Positions 15,681 through 24,648 of a stretch of 64,000 nucleotides of DNA are shown here, in pieces (the first letter of the stretch is position 1; every line of letters begins with the position of its first letter). The translations under genes were made by a program, and so were the position numbers. The notes under the pieces were generated by a model. The model saw only the letters and a list, made by a program, of their open reading frames with translations, was not told where the DNA came from and did no database searches. The DNA lies in the NCBI GenBank assembly GCA_022827225.1, contig JAJDTJ010000109.1:20777-84776 (forward strand), given 5' to 3'. The DNA is from Candidatus Poribacteria bacterium. GTDB taxonomy: Bacteria; Poribacteria; WGA-4E; WGA-3G.

Positions 15681-16739
15681 TTAAGTCAAATCTGCGAGTT
15701 GTGGCATTACCTCGTTCTTGAGGAGTGTCATTGAGTTCAACCACTGCTCTTTGGGATCCCATTCGTGTCCCATGGCGAGTAAGACGCCAAAGCCGCCGAC
15801 TTCATCGTAAAGTTCGCGCAGACGGTTTGCAACATGATCTGGACTCCCAACGATCCATAAGGTATCTAACAGATGTTCGAGGCTCATGTCTGCGTCTTCT
15901 ATATCTTGATTCGGTTTGAAGTGCGCCGGGCTAAATAACTTGAACCAATAGTCCCTAAAATCGCGTCCGAGCGTGCCTTCAAGTGCCTCTTTACGCGCCT
16001 GTTCGGTCGTATCGGCAACATAGACTTCACGTGCAATGCGCCATGTTGAACGAGACGGTGATAAGCCAGTCTTTTCCGCGCCTTCTTCCACCGCGTCCCA
16101 GTGTGTTTTGATAGTAGGCACATGCGCTAAATTAATACTCATCGGAATCCAGCCGCGCTCACCCGCGAAGATTAGCGTGTCCGACCTTGCAGAAGACCCA
16201 GCCAACGCAATTGGCGGATGTGGTTTCTGATAGGGTTTCATGTGGACACTCACAATGTTCGGACGGTACTCAGGGATCTTAAATTCCCAGAAATCGGTCT
16301 TGTAATGTCCCGGTTCCGGGTCGGTCCAAATTTTGAGGACGGCATCAATCCCCTCGCGTGTTGATCTGCGCCTGTCCTCGCCTGCCATGAACATCTCCGC
16401 ATCGCTCGGTGTGGAACTGGAACCGACCCCCCAATGAAAGCGTCCGTGCGTTTGATGGTCAAGTTGTGCGATGCGATGCGCGACAACAGCGGGGTTGTGT
16501 ATCGGCATACAGGTAATCCCCGTGCCGAAAATAATGTTCTCTGTCATCGCAGCCGCTTTCGCAATAAAGAGGTCTGGAGACGGAATATTCTCCCATGTAA
16601 ACGTGAAATGCTCACCAATGTAAGCTTCCTTGTAACCCAACTCGTCCAATACCACCATCTGTTCGATATCGTGGTCAAGCGTTTGGGTGGTGTCACTACC
16701 GGGTGGATGCAAAGGCATTGTGAAGAAACCGAGTTCCAT
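15681..16739 (-). CDS. LLM-class flavin-dependent oxidoreductase (bacterial luciferase-like)
   Basis: ATG 16739 is chosen over an in-frame TTG six bases upstream because AGGAGC lies just before it. The 352-residue TIM-barrel protein has luciferase-like features: ELGFFTMPLHPPG at the start, DELGYKEAYIGEHF, FGTGITCMPIHNPAVVAHRI, a long RFHWGVGSSSTPSDAEMF segment and GSPDHVANRLRELYDEVGGF near the end. It should use reduced FMN to oxidise a small organic compound; the substrate is not predictable. It lies directly upstream of the ceramidase-like gene on the same strand, with only about 50 bases between, so co-transcription is likely. Confidence 0.85.
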   Translation of the reverse strand: MELGFFTMPLHPPGSDTTQTLDHDIEQMVVLDELGYKEAYIGEHFTFTWENIPSPDLFIAKAAAMTENIIFGTGITCMPIHNPAVVAHRIAQLDHQTHGRFHWGVGSSSTPSDAEMFMAGEDRRRSTREGIDAVLKIWTDPEPGHYKTDFWEFKIPEYRPNIVSVHMKPYQKPHPPIALAGSSARSDTLIFAGERGWIPMSINLAHVPTIKTHWDAVEEGAEKTGLSPSRSTWRIAREVYVADTTEQARKEALEGTLGRDFRDYWFKLFSPAHFKPNQDIEDADMSLEHLLDTLWIVGSPDHVANRLRELYDEVGGFGVLLAMGHEWDPKEQWLNSMTLLKNEVMPQLADLT

Positions 16740-16831
16740 AAGCAAGCTCCTTTGTGGGTTCCAAACTTTTAAGTCTGTTGCAAACGATATTTCGTCAGGG
16801 AAGTGGAAAATTAACGGTATATTTTAGAAAC

Positions 16832-16860
16832 TTGACAAAATGGGTCAGATGTGTTACTGT
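16832..16860 (+). promoter_or_regulatory. Promoter for the binding lipoprotein at 16947
   Basis: TTGACA (16832-16837) is followed after 17 bases by TACTGT (16855-16860). TGT directly before it forms an extended -10. Confidence 0.5.
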
Positions 16861-16946
16861 TTTTACGAAGCTTAGGGTATTAGGTAAAAGTTACCATAAA
16901 CCCGAATATTTTTCAAGCATTTTGTCAAAAGGAGAAAATCTGCGTT

Positions 16947-18128
16947 ATGTCTACGAGAATTTTTATCTTAATTTCAGTTATTCTGCTTACTGCTCTGATA
17001 GGGTGCGAACGCGTGAATCAGGTAGTTCAGCCCGAGGCTACTACCACCCCGACAGAAACAACATTAAAAATTGGTGTGATTCAGCCATCAAATACCTTTA
17101 CAACCTTTAGCCAAGGGGCTGAAACCGCCCGCGTCCAAATCAATGAAAACGGCGGCGTGCTCGGTATGGAAATAGCGTTTATCAGTCGAGATAATCAACC
17201 CGTGGCGAGTGAACCACCGACACCGGAAGCCAGCGTCACTGCTGCAAAAGAACTCATTGAGATGGAAGATGTCTTTGCACTATTGGGTCCCGTTTACTCC
17301 AGCAACTCCGTCGAAGTCGGTCCCATCGCGCAACAGGCGCAACGACTCATGCTCCCCGGTTCCAGCGGTTCAAACGTCCCAGAATCTGGAGATTATGTAT
17401 TTCTCATTACAGTGCCAAACCCATTTCAGGGGAAAGTGATGGCGAGTTTCGCGATGAACCCTGACGAACTTGGCGCTAAAACGGCAGCAACGATTATCGA
17501 GGAAGGCGATGCCTATACGATAGATCTTGTCCACGCATTCGAGGCGGCTTTTCAGGGAAATGGTGGAGAAATCGTCTATAGCGGTGCCTATACCGTAGGC
17601 GATACCAACTTCACCGCACTGCTCACAGAAATTCACGAGGCAACGCCTGATGTTATCTTCTGTCCCGGTTTCCAACCGGAAGTACCATCGTTGATCAATG
17701 AAGCGCGGCAAATCGGTATCACAGCGACCTTCCTCGGTGGCAGCGCGTGGGATGATAGGGAACGATTCCTCAGCATATTAGACGATAACAGTGTGTTGGA
17801 TACCAGCTACTATCCGACCAATTTCTCGGTTGCTACACAAGACGCGGATGTACAGGAATTCGTGAGTGGTTACACGGCACTGTTCGGAAGTCCACCGGAC
17901 GGCATCGCCGCGTCGGGTTACGATGCGCTGCGACTCTTGGCGCGCGCAATAGAGGCAGCAGGTTCGCTTGACCGCGTTGCCGTTCGCGACGCATTCGCTG
18001 CAGTCAATGATTACAAAGGCGCGACAACCATTTCGCATTACGATGAAAATCGACATCCTGTCAAAAGCCTCGCAATCCAGAAAATCAGCGGCGGACAGGT
18101 TGAACACTATAAAGTTGTAGAACCCTAA
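16947..18128 (+). CDS. Branched-chain amino acid-type substrate-binding lipoprotein
   Basis: The 393-residue protein starts with a lipoprotein signal (lipobox ALIGC, Cys near residue 20), so it should be anchored to a membrane facing the periplasm. The mature part has the Peripla_BP_6 pattern: LKIGVIQPSNTFTTFSQGAE, ARVQINENGGVLGMEIAFIS, FALLGPVYSSNSVEVGPIA and a C-terminal VRDAFAAVNDYKGATTISHY. AAGGAG precedes the ATG. It is a diverged paralogue of the protein at 5379 and likewise has no permease or ATPase neighbour. It is followed after 23 bases by a HAD phosphatase, possibly in one transcript. The ligand is unknown. Confidence 0.85.
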   Translation: MSTRIFILISVILLTALIGCERVNQVVQPEATTTPTETTLKIGVIQPSNTFTTFSQGAETARVQINENGGVLGMEIAFISRDNQPVASEPPTPEASVTAAKELIEMEDVFALLGPVYSSNSVEVGPIAQQAQRLMLPGSSGSNVPESGDYVFLITVPNPFQGKVMASFAMNPDELGAKTAATIIEEGDAYTIDLVHAFEAAFQGNGGEIVYSGAYTVGDTNFTALLTEIHEATPDVIFCPGFQPEVPSLINEARQIGITATFLGGSAWDDRERFLSILDDNSVLDTSYYPTNFSVATQDADVQEFVSGYTALFGSPPDGIAASGYDALRLLARAIEAAGSLDRVAVRDAFAAVNDYKGATTISHYDENRHPVKSLAIQKISGGQVEHYKVVEP

Positions 18129-18151
18129 CCCACCGAGGACAATCGTAGAAA

Positions 18152-18922
18152 ATGGCACCAACACCCCCTAAGGCTTTCTTAATCGACTTAGACGGAACGC
18201 TCTATTTTAAAGGCGAACCTTGTCCCGGCGCAATCGAAACTGTCAACTACTTGCGTCAGGAGAAATACCAACTCCGATTCTTGACGAATACGACTGCCAA
18301 AACGCCAAAAATGCTGCACGCGCAGATGCAGGCACTCGGTTTTGATATCTATGAAGATGAGATTTTCAATGCAACTTACGCCTGTCTCCAATACTTACGT
18401 TCACAACCTAAGAACCGCTGTCACTTCATGGTTGATGATGCCGTCAAAGCGTTTTTCAAGGAGATACCGGTAGATAACGAGGCTCCCGATTTTGTCGTTG
18501 TTGGAGACTACGGCGAGGGGTTTGATTTTCACGCTTTAAATCACGCCTTTCGCCTGTTGATGAACGGCACGGAACTGATAGCGTTGCAAAAGAACCTCTA
18601 CTGGTTCTCTGCTGAAGGCATGTTCTTGGACTGTGGTGCATTCGTGACACTTCTGGAGGCAGCCGCGGGTACAACTGCCAAAATCATGGGCAAGCCGAGT
18701 GAGACGTTCTTCAAAATCGCGCTTGAAAGTCTTCAGTGCTCTCCAAATGAAGCAATTGTGGTAGGCGATGACATCACTTCCGACATAAGGGGTGCGGAAA
18801 ACACGAAGCTGCGGAGTGTTCTTGTCAAGACTGGGAAGTTTAAACCTGATCAATTGGAAAATCCTGTCGCGAAGCCGACATGGGTGCTGGATAGTATCTC
18901 AGAGTTACGGCGACTGTTTTAA
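18152..18922 (+). CDS. HAD-IIA family phosphatase, LHPP-like
   Basis: All HAD motifs are visible in 256 residues: motif I FLIDLDGTLYF (residues about 8-18, nucleophile Asp), motif II FLTNTTAKT, motif III Lys in MGKPSETFF and motif IV VVGDDITSDIRGAEN. The order and the C2-type cap between motifs II and III match the HAD-IIA subgroup, closest in pattern to the LHPP / TIGR01458 proteins that act on phosphorylated small molecules or phospho-amino acids. It is cytoplasmic with no signal peptide. It lies between a binding lipoprotein and a Gfo/Idh/MocA gene on the same strand, so a link to sugar phosphate metabolism is possible but only inferred. Confidence 0.85.
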   Translation: MAPTPPKAFLIDLDGTLYFKGEPCPGAIETVNYLRQEKYQLRFLTNTTAKTPKMLHAQMQALGFDIYEDEIFNATYACLQYLRSQPKNRCHFMVDDAVKAFFKEIPVDNEAPDFVVVGDYGEGFDFHALNHAFRLLMNGTELIALQKNLYWFSAEGMFLDCGAFVTLLEAAAGTTAKIMGKPSETFFKIALESLQCSPNEAIVVGDDITSDIRGAENTKLRSVLVKTGKFKPDQLENPVAKPTWVLDSISELRRLF

Positions 18923-18972
18923 AAGCGACATTTTCCCTACACTTTTCCTAAAAAGCGTTGGAGGCAATGTTT

Positions 18973-20013
18973 ATGACGAATCAAATTATTCAACTCGGAG
19001 TCGTTGGGTGTGGATGGGCAGGCTGCCGTGCCATCGAATCTGCGAATGCGACCGCTCGACTAAACGTTATCGCGATTGCAGAGCGCGACGCAACCCGTCG
19101 TACACAGGCAGGCGATGACAACGCTGTGCCACATCGCTATGCTGACTATCACGAAATCCTTGAAAACCCTGATGTAGAAGCCATCTACCTCGCAACTTCT
19201 CCAGAGGGTAGGCTGCAGCAAGTCTTAGATACGCTCAATGCAGGTAAGCACGTCTTGGTTCAAAAGCCGCATGCCATCCGCGCGCCTGAAATTTTAGAGA
19301 TGGAGGCAGCAGCGCAACAATCCGGCACGACCCTTCAATTCTGCTATTTTATGCGCCACTTCCCAAACAACCGGAAGATTCGTAGCGCAGTCCTAAACGG
19401 TGCAATCGGCGATCTGTATCATGCCCGCGTCTTCGGGAAATATAACTTTATCCCAGACTTCGACGATAACAGTCGCTGGTTGCATGTCTACGGACAGAAA
19501 GGCGGTTCGTTAGGGCAGCACTACTCACACGAACTCAACCTAACATGGTGGTGGATGGGGTGCCCGAAACCGGAATGGGCGTTTGCTGCGAAGCACGTCC
19601 TTTATCCGCAATATGACGGACCCGAAGGCGCAGCGGAGGACTACTTCACCGGTCTCCTCGGATGCGAAGGCGGGAAAACCATCCAGATCGACTGCTCTCG
19701 GATGAGCCATTCGGATTCCGCGAGCGTCGTGGAGCTTTACGGGACGACTGGCGCAATCACAAGTGGCGGTATCTCCCGATTCAAAGATGGCGAGTTTGTC
19801 CGAGAAGCGATTGATGAACCGCTCGAAATTGACCACGGCGAACTCCCCGCGGAAGTCCCTGTCTTCTACTATGAACTAAACCACTTCGGTATGGCAATCG
19901 CTGGCGAGGTCGCACCAGATGTCGCCGCACCAGATGCCTATACCTTCATGCAAATCTTAGATGCGTTTTACGACAGTGCAAAGAGCGGTGAGAAAGTGGA
20001 CATCTCTCCGTAG
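18973..20013 (+). CDS. Gfo/Idh/MocA family NAD(P)-dependent oxidoreductase
   Basis: ATG 18973 is chosen because GGAGG at 18960-18964 is 8 bases away; the ATG at 18967 is too close. The 346-residue product has the N-terminal Rossmann motif GVVGCGWAGCRA, then AIAERDATRRTQA, IYLATSPEGRLQQVLDTLNA and KHVLVQKPHAI, where Gln replaces the usual Glu of the EKP motif. A C-terminal alpha/beta substrate domain follows (SHELNLTWWWMGCPKPEWAF). Members oxidise or reduce hydroxyl groups of sugars, inositols or related compounds. It is clearly different from the five tandem paralogues that follow, so it was not part of that expansion. Confidence 0.85.
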   Translation: MTNQIIQLGVVGCGWAGCRAIESANATARLNVIAIAERDATRRTQAGDDNAVPHRYADYHEILENPDVEAIYLATSPEGRLQQVLDTLNAGKHVLVQKPHAIRAPEILEMEAAAQQSGTTLQFCYFMRHFPNNRKIRSAVLNGAIGDLYHARVFGKYNFIPDFDDNSRWLHVYGQKGGSLGQHYSHELNLTWWWMGCPKPEWAFAAKHVLYPQYDGPEGAAEDYFTGLLGCEGGKTIQIDCSRMSHSDSASVVELYGTTGAITSGGISRFKDGEFVREAIDEPLEIDHGELPAEVPVFYYELNHFGMAIAGEVAPDVAAPDAYTFMQILDAFYDSAKSGEKVDISP

Positions 20014-20033
20014 AGACAATCCTGAAGTAACAC

Positions 20034-20060
20034 TTGACAAAAACATTTTCTACTGTTAAT
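20034..20060 (+). promoter_or_regulatory. Possible promoter for the Gfo/Idh/MocA tandem array
   Basis: TTGACA (20034-20039) is exact, but the nearest -10-like hexamer GTTAAT (20055-20060) is only 15 bases away. The call rests mainly on the -35 box and its position 35 bases before the start of the first copy. Confidence 0.35.
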
Positions 20061-20094
20061 CTGATACAACTTCGGATACTTAGGAGACAGTTCC

Positions 20095-21135
20095 ATGTAT
20101 AAAACTGCGATGTTGGGGTGCGGGGGGCGCGCCCGTGGGCATGCAGATGCGTATCGCTTCGTCACACGTGGGAAACTCGCCGCAATCTGCGATATGAACG
20201 AAGAACGACTTCACAACTTCGGGGATGACTTCGGTATCTCATCACGCTACACAGACTTAGACGAGATGCTTGAAAAAGAGAAGCCGGATGTCCTTCACAT
20301 CGTCACAACACCCGTAGTTCCAAGTAGTGAGGAACGTCTCCGCTACCCGTTGATGAAACAGGCATCCGATTACTGCGTGCCAGCGGCAATTGTTGAAAAG
20401 CCGGTCGCAATTGAAGGCGAAGATTGGAAGCAGATCGCGCGGTTAGCAGAACGGACGAAAACAAAATTCGTCGTTAACACACAACTCAACTTTCACCCGA
20501 AAAACTTGGAACTCAAAAGAGATGTCGCTGAAGGGCGGATCGGTGAAATTAGGTTCATCGATGCAAGCGCGCGCAGTATGCCTGCCGAGCAAGGCGGACA
20601 CGTGTTACAACTGGTGTCCTCTTATATTGACAACTCGCGTCCAGTGCGAATTCTTGGACAAATCTCTGGAAGCAAAAATTTAAAGGCTGCTTCGCATCCG
20701 TCTCCGCTGCATGCAGTCGGACATGTTTTGTACGAGAACGGGGTCCATGTCTCTCTGGCATTTGGAACAGAGATGGCACAGATGGCATCCGATAACCCGG
20801 GTATCTACGGGCACAAACGTGTCTTTGTTGCTGGCACGAGAGGGTTCGTGCATTGGCGTTTCAGTAGTTGGGAACGTTCAACATTGGACGGCGGTTATGA
20901 AAGCGGTCCACTCGATTATGGCGAGCAAGATGTCGTCGCACAAGGGAACTTCACCGAAGCCATTTTTGATTGGTTAGACGATGAGAACAACGTGCATCCG
21001 ACACATCTCAAGCAGTCGCTCGCGGAGTTTAACCTCATCTTAGGGATATACTACAGCGGGTTAACAAACGAGATTATCGAACTTCCGTTTGAACCGCCAG
21101 ATGGCTTAATAAACACACTTCAAGAGAAGTTGTAA
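20095..21135 (+). CDS. Gfo/Idh/MocA family oxidoreductase, tandem copy 1
   Basis: This 346-residue NAD(P)-dependent enzyme is the first of five close tandem paralogues. The Rossmann motif is MLGCGGRARGHADAY, followed by AAICDMNEERL, DVLHIVTTPVV and IVEKPVAIEGEDWK with the conserved EKP. The C-terminal substrate domain holds SSYIDNSRPVRILGQISG, HKRVFVAGTRGFVHWRFSSW and ends with PFEPPDGLINTLQEKL. Compared with the other copies it is the most diverged: TTPVVPSSEE replaces the TAPVLRGTNQ-type loop and SMPAEQG replaces STPVDQ. AGGAGACAG precedes the ATG. The sugar or polyol substrate is unknown. Confidence 0.88.
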   Translation: MYKTAMLGCGGRARGHADAYRFVTRGKLAAICDMNEERLHNFGDDFGISSRYTDLDEMLEKEKPDVLHIVTTPVVPSSEERLRYPLMKQASDYCVPAAIVEKPVAIEGEDWKQIARLAERTKTKFVVNTQLNFHPKNLELKRDVAEGRIGEIRFIDASARSMPAEQGGHVLQLVSSYIDNSRPVRILGQISGSKNLKAASHPSPLHAVGHVLYENGVHVSLAFGTEMAQMASDNPGIYGHKRVFVAGTRGFVHWRFSSWERSTLDGGYESGPLDYGEQDVVAQGNFTEAIFDWLDDENNVHPTHLKQSLAEFNLILGIYYSGLTNEIIELPFEPPDGLINTLQEKL

Positions 21136-21235
21136 TTTAAAATAATCTATATTGTAGACAGGGTTTCAGCCTTTGTCTGCTCTACGTTTTGGTGCGCTGC
21201 TGGCGTGCTGTTGCTAACATTAGAGGAACATTTTT

Positions 21236-22273
21236 ATGTATAAAACCGCGATATTAGGATGTAGGGGTCGTGCCCGGGCACATGCAAACGCTTACCGGTT
21301 CGTCAAACGCGGCAAACTCGCCGCAATTTGTGATATGAACGAGGAACGGCTCAACGAATTCGGAGACGAATTCGATATTTCTTCACGCTACACCGATTTA
21401 GATGCGATGCTTGAAAAAGAGAAGCCGGATGTCCTTCACATCGTCACAGCGCCGGTGTTACGAGGGACGAGTGAACGCATCCGCTATCCATTGATGAAAC
21501 AGGCATCCGATCACGGCGTGCCATCAGTGATCATCGAAAAACCGATTGCCGTTGAGAGTGAAGATTGGAAGGAAATTGCGGGGTTGGCAGAAGAAACAAA
21601 AACGAAGTTTGCCATTAATACACAACTCAACTTCCATCCGAAAAATCTGGAATTAAAACAGGATGTGGCGGAAGGACGGATCGGTGAGATTAAGTTCATC
21701 GATGCAAGCGCGCGGAGCACGCCGGTTGATCAAGGTCCGCATGTGCTCCAATTAGTGTCCTCCTATATTGACAACGCACGACCTGTCAGGGTGCTTGGGC
21801 AAATTGCTGGAAGAGATCATTTAGATTCAGATCAACCGTCTCCGATGCACGCCGCTGGACAGGTTTTGTATGAAAATGGGCTCCATGTCTCTGTCGCCTT
21901 CGGCACAGGTATGGGCACAATGGCATCCGATAACCCGGGTATCTACGGGCACAAACGTGTTTTTGTTGTTGGGACAAAAGGTTTCGTGCATTGGCGTTTC
22001 AGCAGTTGGGAGCGTGCAACGCCAGAAGGTGGCTACGAAGGCGGGCCACTCAACTACGGTGAGCAAAATAGCGTTGCGCAGGCGAACCTCACCGAAGCCG
22101 TCTTTGATTGGTTGGATGATGAGAACAACGTGCATCCGACGCATCTCAAACAGTCGCTCGCGGAGTTCAATCTCCTGTTAGGATTATATTACAGTGGCAT
22201 AACAAACGAAATTATTGACCTCCCGTTTGAGCCACCCGATGGGTTGATGGATTCGCTCCGAGAAAGGCTATAA
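21236..22273 (+). CDS. Gfo/Idh/MocA family oxidoreductase, tandem copy 2
   Basis: 345 residues, aligned over its whole length with the other copies. The nucleotide-binding loop reads LGCRGRARAHANAY: the second Gly of the GxG motif, present in the other four copies, is Arg at residue 10, which may weaken NAD(P) binding. EKPIAVESEDWK is intact. The region before HKRVF reads GTMASDNPGIYG, close to copy 1. GAGGAACA precedes the ATG. The 100-base gap to copy 1 has no clear promoter, so it probably shares the array transcript. Confidence 0.88.
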   Translation: MYKTAILGCRGRARAHANAYRFVKRGKLAAICDMNEERLNEFGDEFDISSRYTDLDAMLEKEKPDVLHIVTAPVLRGTSERIRYPLMKQASDHGVPSVIIEKPIAVESEDWKEIAGLAEETKTKFAINTQLNFHPKNLELKQDVAEGRIGEIKFIDASARSTPVDQGPHVLQLVSSYIDNARPVRVLGQIAGRDHLDSDQPSPMHAAGQVLYENGLHVSVAFGTGMGTMASDNPGIYGHKRVFVVGTKGFVHWRFSSWERATPEGGYEGGPLNYGEQNSVAQANLTEAVFDWLDDENNVHPTHLKQSLAEFNLLLGLYYSGITNEIIDLPFEPPDGLMDSLRERL

Positions 22274-22332
22274 GCAACATTAAGAAACAAGTTTCAACTA
22301 ACCATTTGGCTTGATATTGAAGGAGACATTTT

Positions 22333-23376
22333 ATGTATAAAACAGCGTTCTTAGGGTGCGGTGGGCGCGCCCGCGCGCATGCAGATGCCTACCGGTTCGT
22401 CAAACACGGCAAGATCGGCGCAATCTGCGATATGAACGAAGAACTCCTCAACAGTTTCGGAGACGACTTTGGGATTTCGGCACGTTATACCGACTTAGAC
22501 GCGATGCTTGAAAAGGAAAAACCGGATGTTCTTCACATTGTCACCGCCCCGGTGCTGCGGGGTACCAATCAACGTATCCGTTACTCGCTGATGAAACAAG
22601 CCTCAGACGCGGGGGTCCCCGCAGCGATCGTGGAAAAACCGATTGCCGTTGAAAGCGAGGATTGGAAGCAGCTTGCCGGGTTAGCAGAAGAGACCGAAAC
22701 GAAGTTTGTTGTTAACACACAACTCAACTTCCACCCGAAAAACTTGGAACTCAAAAGAGATGTCTCAGACGGAAAAATTGGTGAAATCAAATTTATTGAT
22801 GCCAGCGCACGCAGCACGCCTGTAGACCAAGCACCGCACGTGTTGCAACTCGTCTCTTCCTACATCGATAACTCACGTCCAGTGCGGGTACTCGGACAAG
22901 TTTCTGGTGCTCAGGACCTCGATTCCACTCAACCCTCGCCTATGCATGCCGCGGCTCAGGCTTTATATGAAAACGGTCTTCACGTCTCTCTCGCCTTCGG
23001 GACAGGTTTAGGACAGAAAGTGCCTAAAGAACCGGATGCCGGAAATCACACCCACAAACGTGTATTCGTTGTAGGCACGAAAGGGTTTGTGCACTGGCGG
23101 TTTAGCAGTTGGGAGCGCGCAACGCCAGAAGCCGGTTACGAAAGCGGTCCGCTCGACTACGGTGAGCAGGATGTCGTCGCACAAGGGAACCTCACCGAAG
23201 CCGTTTTCGATTGGCTCGACGATGAGAGCAAACAACATCCGACACATCTCAAGCAGTCCCTGGCAGAATTCAACCTGCTTTTAGGAATTTACTACAGCGG
23301 GGTAACCAATCAGATTATTGACCTCCCGTTTGAACCGCCTGATGGATTGATCGATGTACTCCGAGAGAAATTATAA
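22333..23376 (+). CDS. Gfo/Idh/MocA family oxidoreductase, tandem copy 3
   Basis: 347 residues; slightly longer than its siblings because of the variable loop before HKRVF, which reads GQKVPKEPDAGNHT. The Rossmann loop LGCGGRARAHADAY and EKPIAVESEDWK are intact. AAGGAGAC precedes the ATG. The upstream sequence accat-t-tggcttgatattg is shared with copy 4, so the duplicated unit included the leader. The 59-base spacing to copy 2 suggests co-transcription. Confidence 0.88.
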   Translation: MYKTAFLGCGGRARAHADAYRFVKHGKIGAICDMNEELLNSFGDDFGISARYTDLDAMLEKEKPDVLHIVTAPVLRGTNQRIRYSLMKQASDAGVPAAIVEKPIAVESEDWKQLAGLAEETETKFVVNTQLNFHPKNLELKRDVSDGKIGEIKFIDASARSTPVDQAPHVLQLVSSYIDNSRPVRVLGQVSGAQDLDSTQPSPMHAAAQALYENGLHVSLAFGTGLGQKVPKEPDAGNHTHKRVFVVGTKGFVHWRFSSWERATPEAGYESGPLDYGEQDVVAQGNLTEAVFDWLDDESKQHPTHLKQSLAEFNLLLGIYYSGVTNQIIDLPFEPPDGLIDVLREKL

Positions 23377-23454
23377 AAAGTTAACCCGTATTTTCTCTTC
23401 TGAACATCTAACCATCTGGCTTGATATTGGAATAGTATTAAAGGAGATATTTTT

Positions 23455-24492
23455 ATGTATAAAACAGCATTCTTAGGGTGCGGTGGTCGCGCCCGGGCAC
23501 ACGCAAGCGCCTACCGCTCCGTCAAACGCGGTAAAATCGCGGCAATCTGTGACATGAACGAAGAACTCCTCAACAAATTCGGAGACGATTTTGATGTATC
23601 TTCGCGTTACACCGATTTAGACGAGATGCTTGAAAAAGAGAAACCGGACCTTCTTCATATCGTCACGGCACCGGTCCTACGCGGTACCAACCAACGGATT
23701 CGATACCCACTGATGAAACAGGCATCTGATGCCGGTGTACCAGCGGCAATTGTTGAGAAACCGATTGCTGTTGAGAGTGAAGATTGGAAACAGATTGCCG
23801 GGTTAGCGGAAGAGACGAAAACCAAGTTTGTCGTCAATACGCAGCTCAACTTCCACCCCCAAAACTTGGCGTTAAAACGGGATGTCGCTGAAGGCAAAAT
23901 CGGTGAAATTAAGTTCATCGATGCCAGCGCACGGAGTACACCGGTCGATCAGGCACCACACGTGCTACAGTTGGTGTCTTCCTATATTGACAACTCGCGT
24001 CCGGTGCGCGTGCTTGGTCAAATATCGGGGAGAGAGCAATTAGACTCCGCCCAACCGTCTCCGATGCATGCTGCCGGACAAGCCATATATGAAAATGGAC
24101 TGCACGTCTCTCTCGCCTTTGGGACTGGCATGGGTACGTTGGCATCCGATAGTGGAAGCACTGTTGCACATAAACGTGTCTTTGTTGTCGGGACAAAAGG
24201 CTTCGTACACTGGCGTTTCAGCAGTTGGGAACGTGCGACTCCTGAAGGTGGCTATGAAGGCGGGCCCCTGAACTATGGTGAACAAGACATTGCTGCACAA
24301 GGTAACCTCACAGAGGCGGTCTTTGATTGGCTCGACGATGAGAACAACGTGCATCCAACGCACCTCAAGCAATCGCTCGCGGAGTTTAACCTGCTTTTGG
24401 GTCTTTACTACAGCGGAATAACGAATCAAATTATTGATCTCCCGTTTGAACCGCCTGATGGGTTGATGGACGCACTCCGAGAAAAGTTGTAA
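23455..24492 (+). CDS. Gfo/Idh/MocA family oxidoreductase, tandem copy 4
   Basis: 345 residues with intact LGCGGRARAHASAY and EKPIAVESEDWK. The variable stretch before HKRVF is GTLASDSGSTVA. The C-terminus PFEPPDGLMDALREKL matches the family. AAGGAGATA precedes the ATG. It is most similar to copies 3 and 5 by eye. Confidence 0.88.
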   Translation: MYKTAFLGCGGRARAHASAYRSVKRGKIAAICDMNEELLNKFGDDFDVSSRYTDLDEMLEKEKPDLLHIVTAPVLRGTNQRIRYPLMKQASDAGVPAAIVEKPIAVESEDWKQIAGLAEETKTKFVVNTQLNFHPQNLALKRDVAEGKIGEIKFIDASARSTPVDQAPHVLQLVSSYIDNSRPVRVLGQISGREQLDSAQPSPMHAAGQAIYENGLHVSLAFGTGMGTLASDSGSTVAHKRVFVVGTKGFVHWRFSSWERATPEGGYEGGPLNYGEQDIAAQGNLTEAVFDWLDDENNVHPTHLKQSLAEFNLLLGLYYSGITNQIIDLPFEPPDGLMDALREKL

Positions 24493-24550
24493 ACGTTGAT
24501 AGGTATAGCGGCAGGCGAGATGATCGCTTGCCGCAGACGACTCCAAAAGA

Positions 24551-24579
24551 TTGACATACCGCCCAATCTGTGCTATAAT
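24551..24579 (+). promoter_or_regulatory. Consensus sigma-70 promoter in front of tandem copy 5
   Basis: TTGACA (24551-24556) and TATAAT (24574-24579) are both perfect, are separated by exactly 17 bases, and TGC directly before the -10 box makes it extended. It sits in the widest gap of the array, so copy 5 and possibly downstream genes can be transcribed independently of copies 1-4. Confidence 0.85.
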
Positions 24580-24648
24580 TTCCAAAAAGATTTTTCTAAA
24601 ATAGGGAAAACGACAACTAAACCGTAGAATATTAAAGGAGACATTTTT

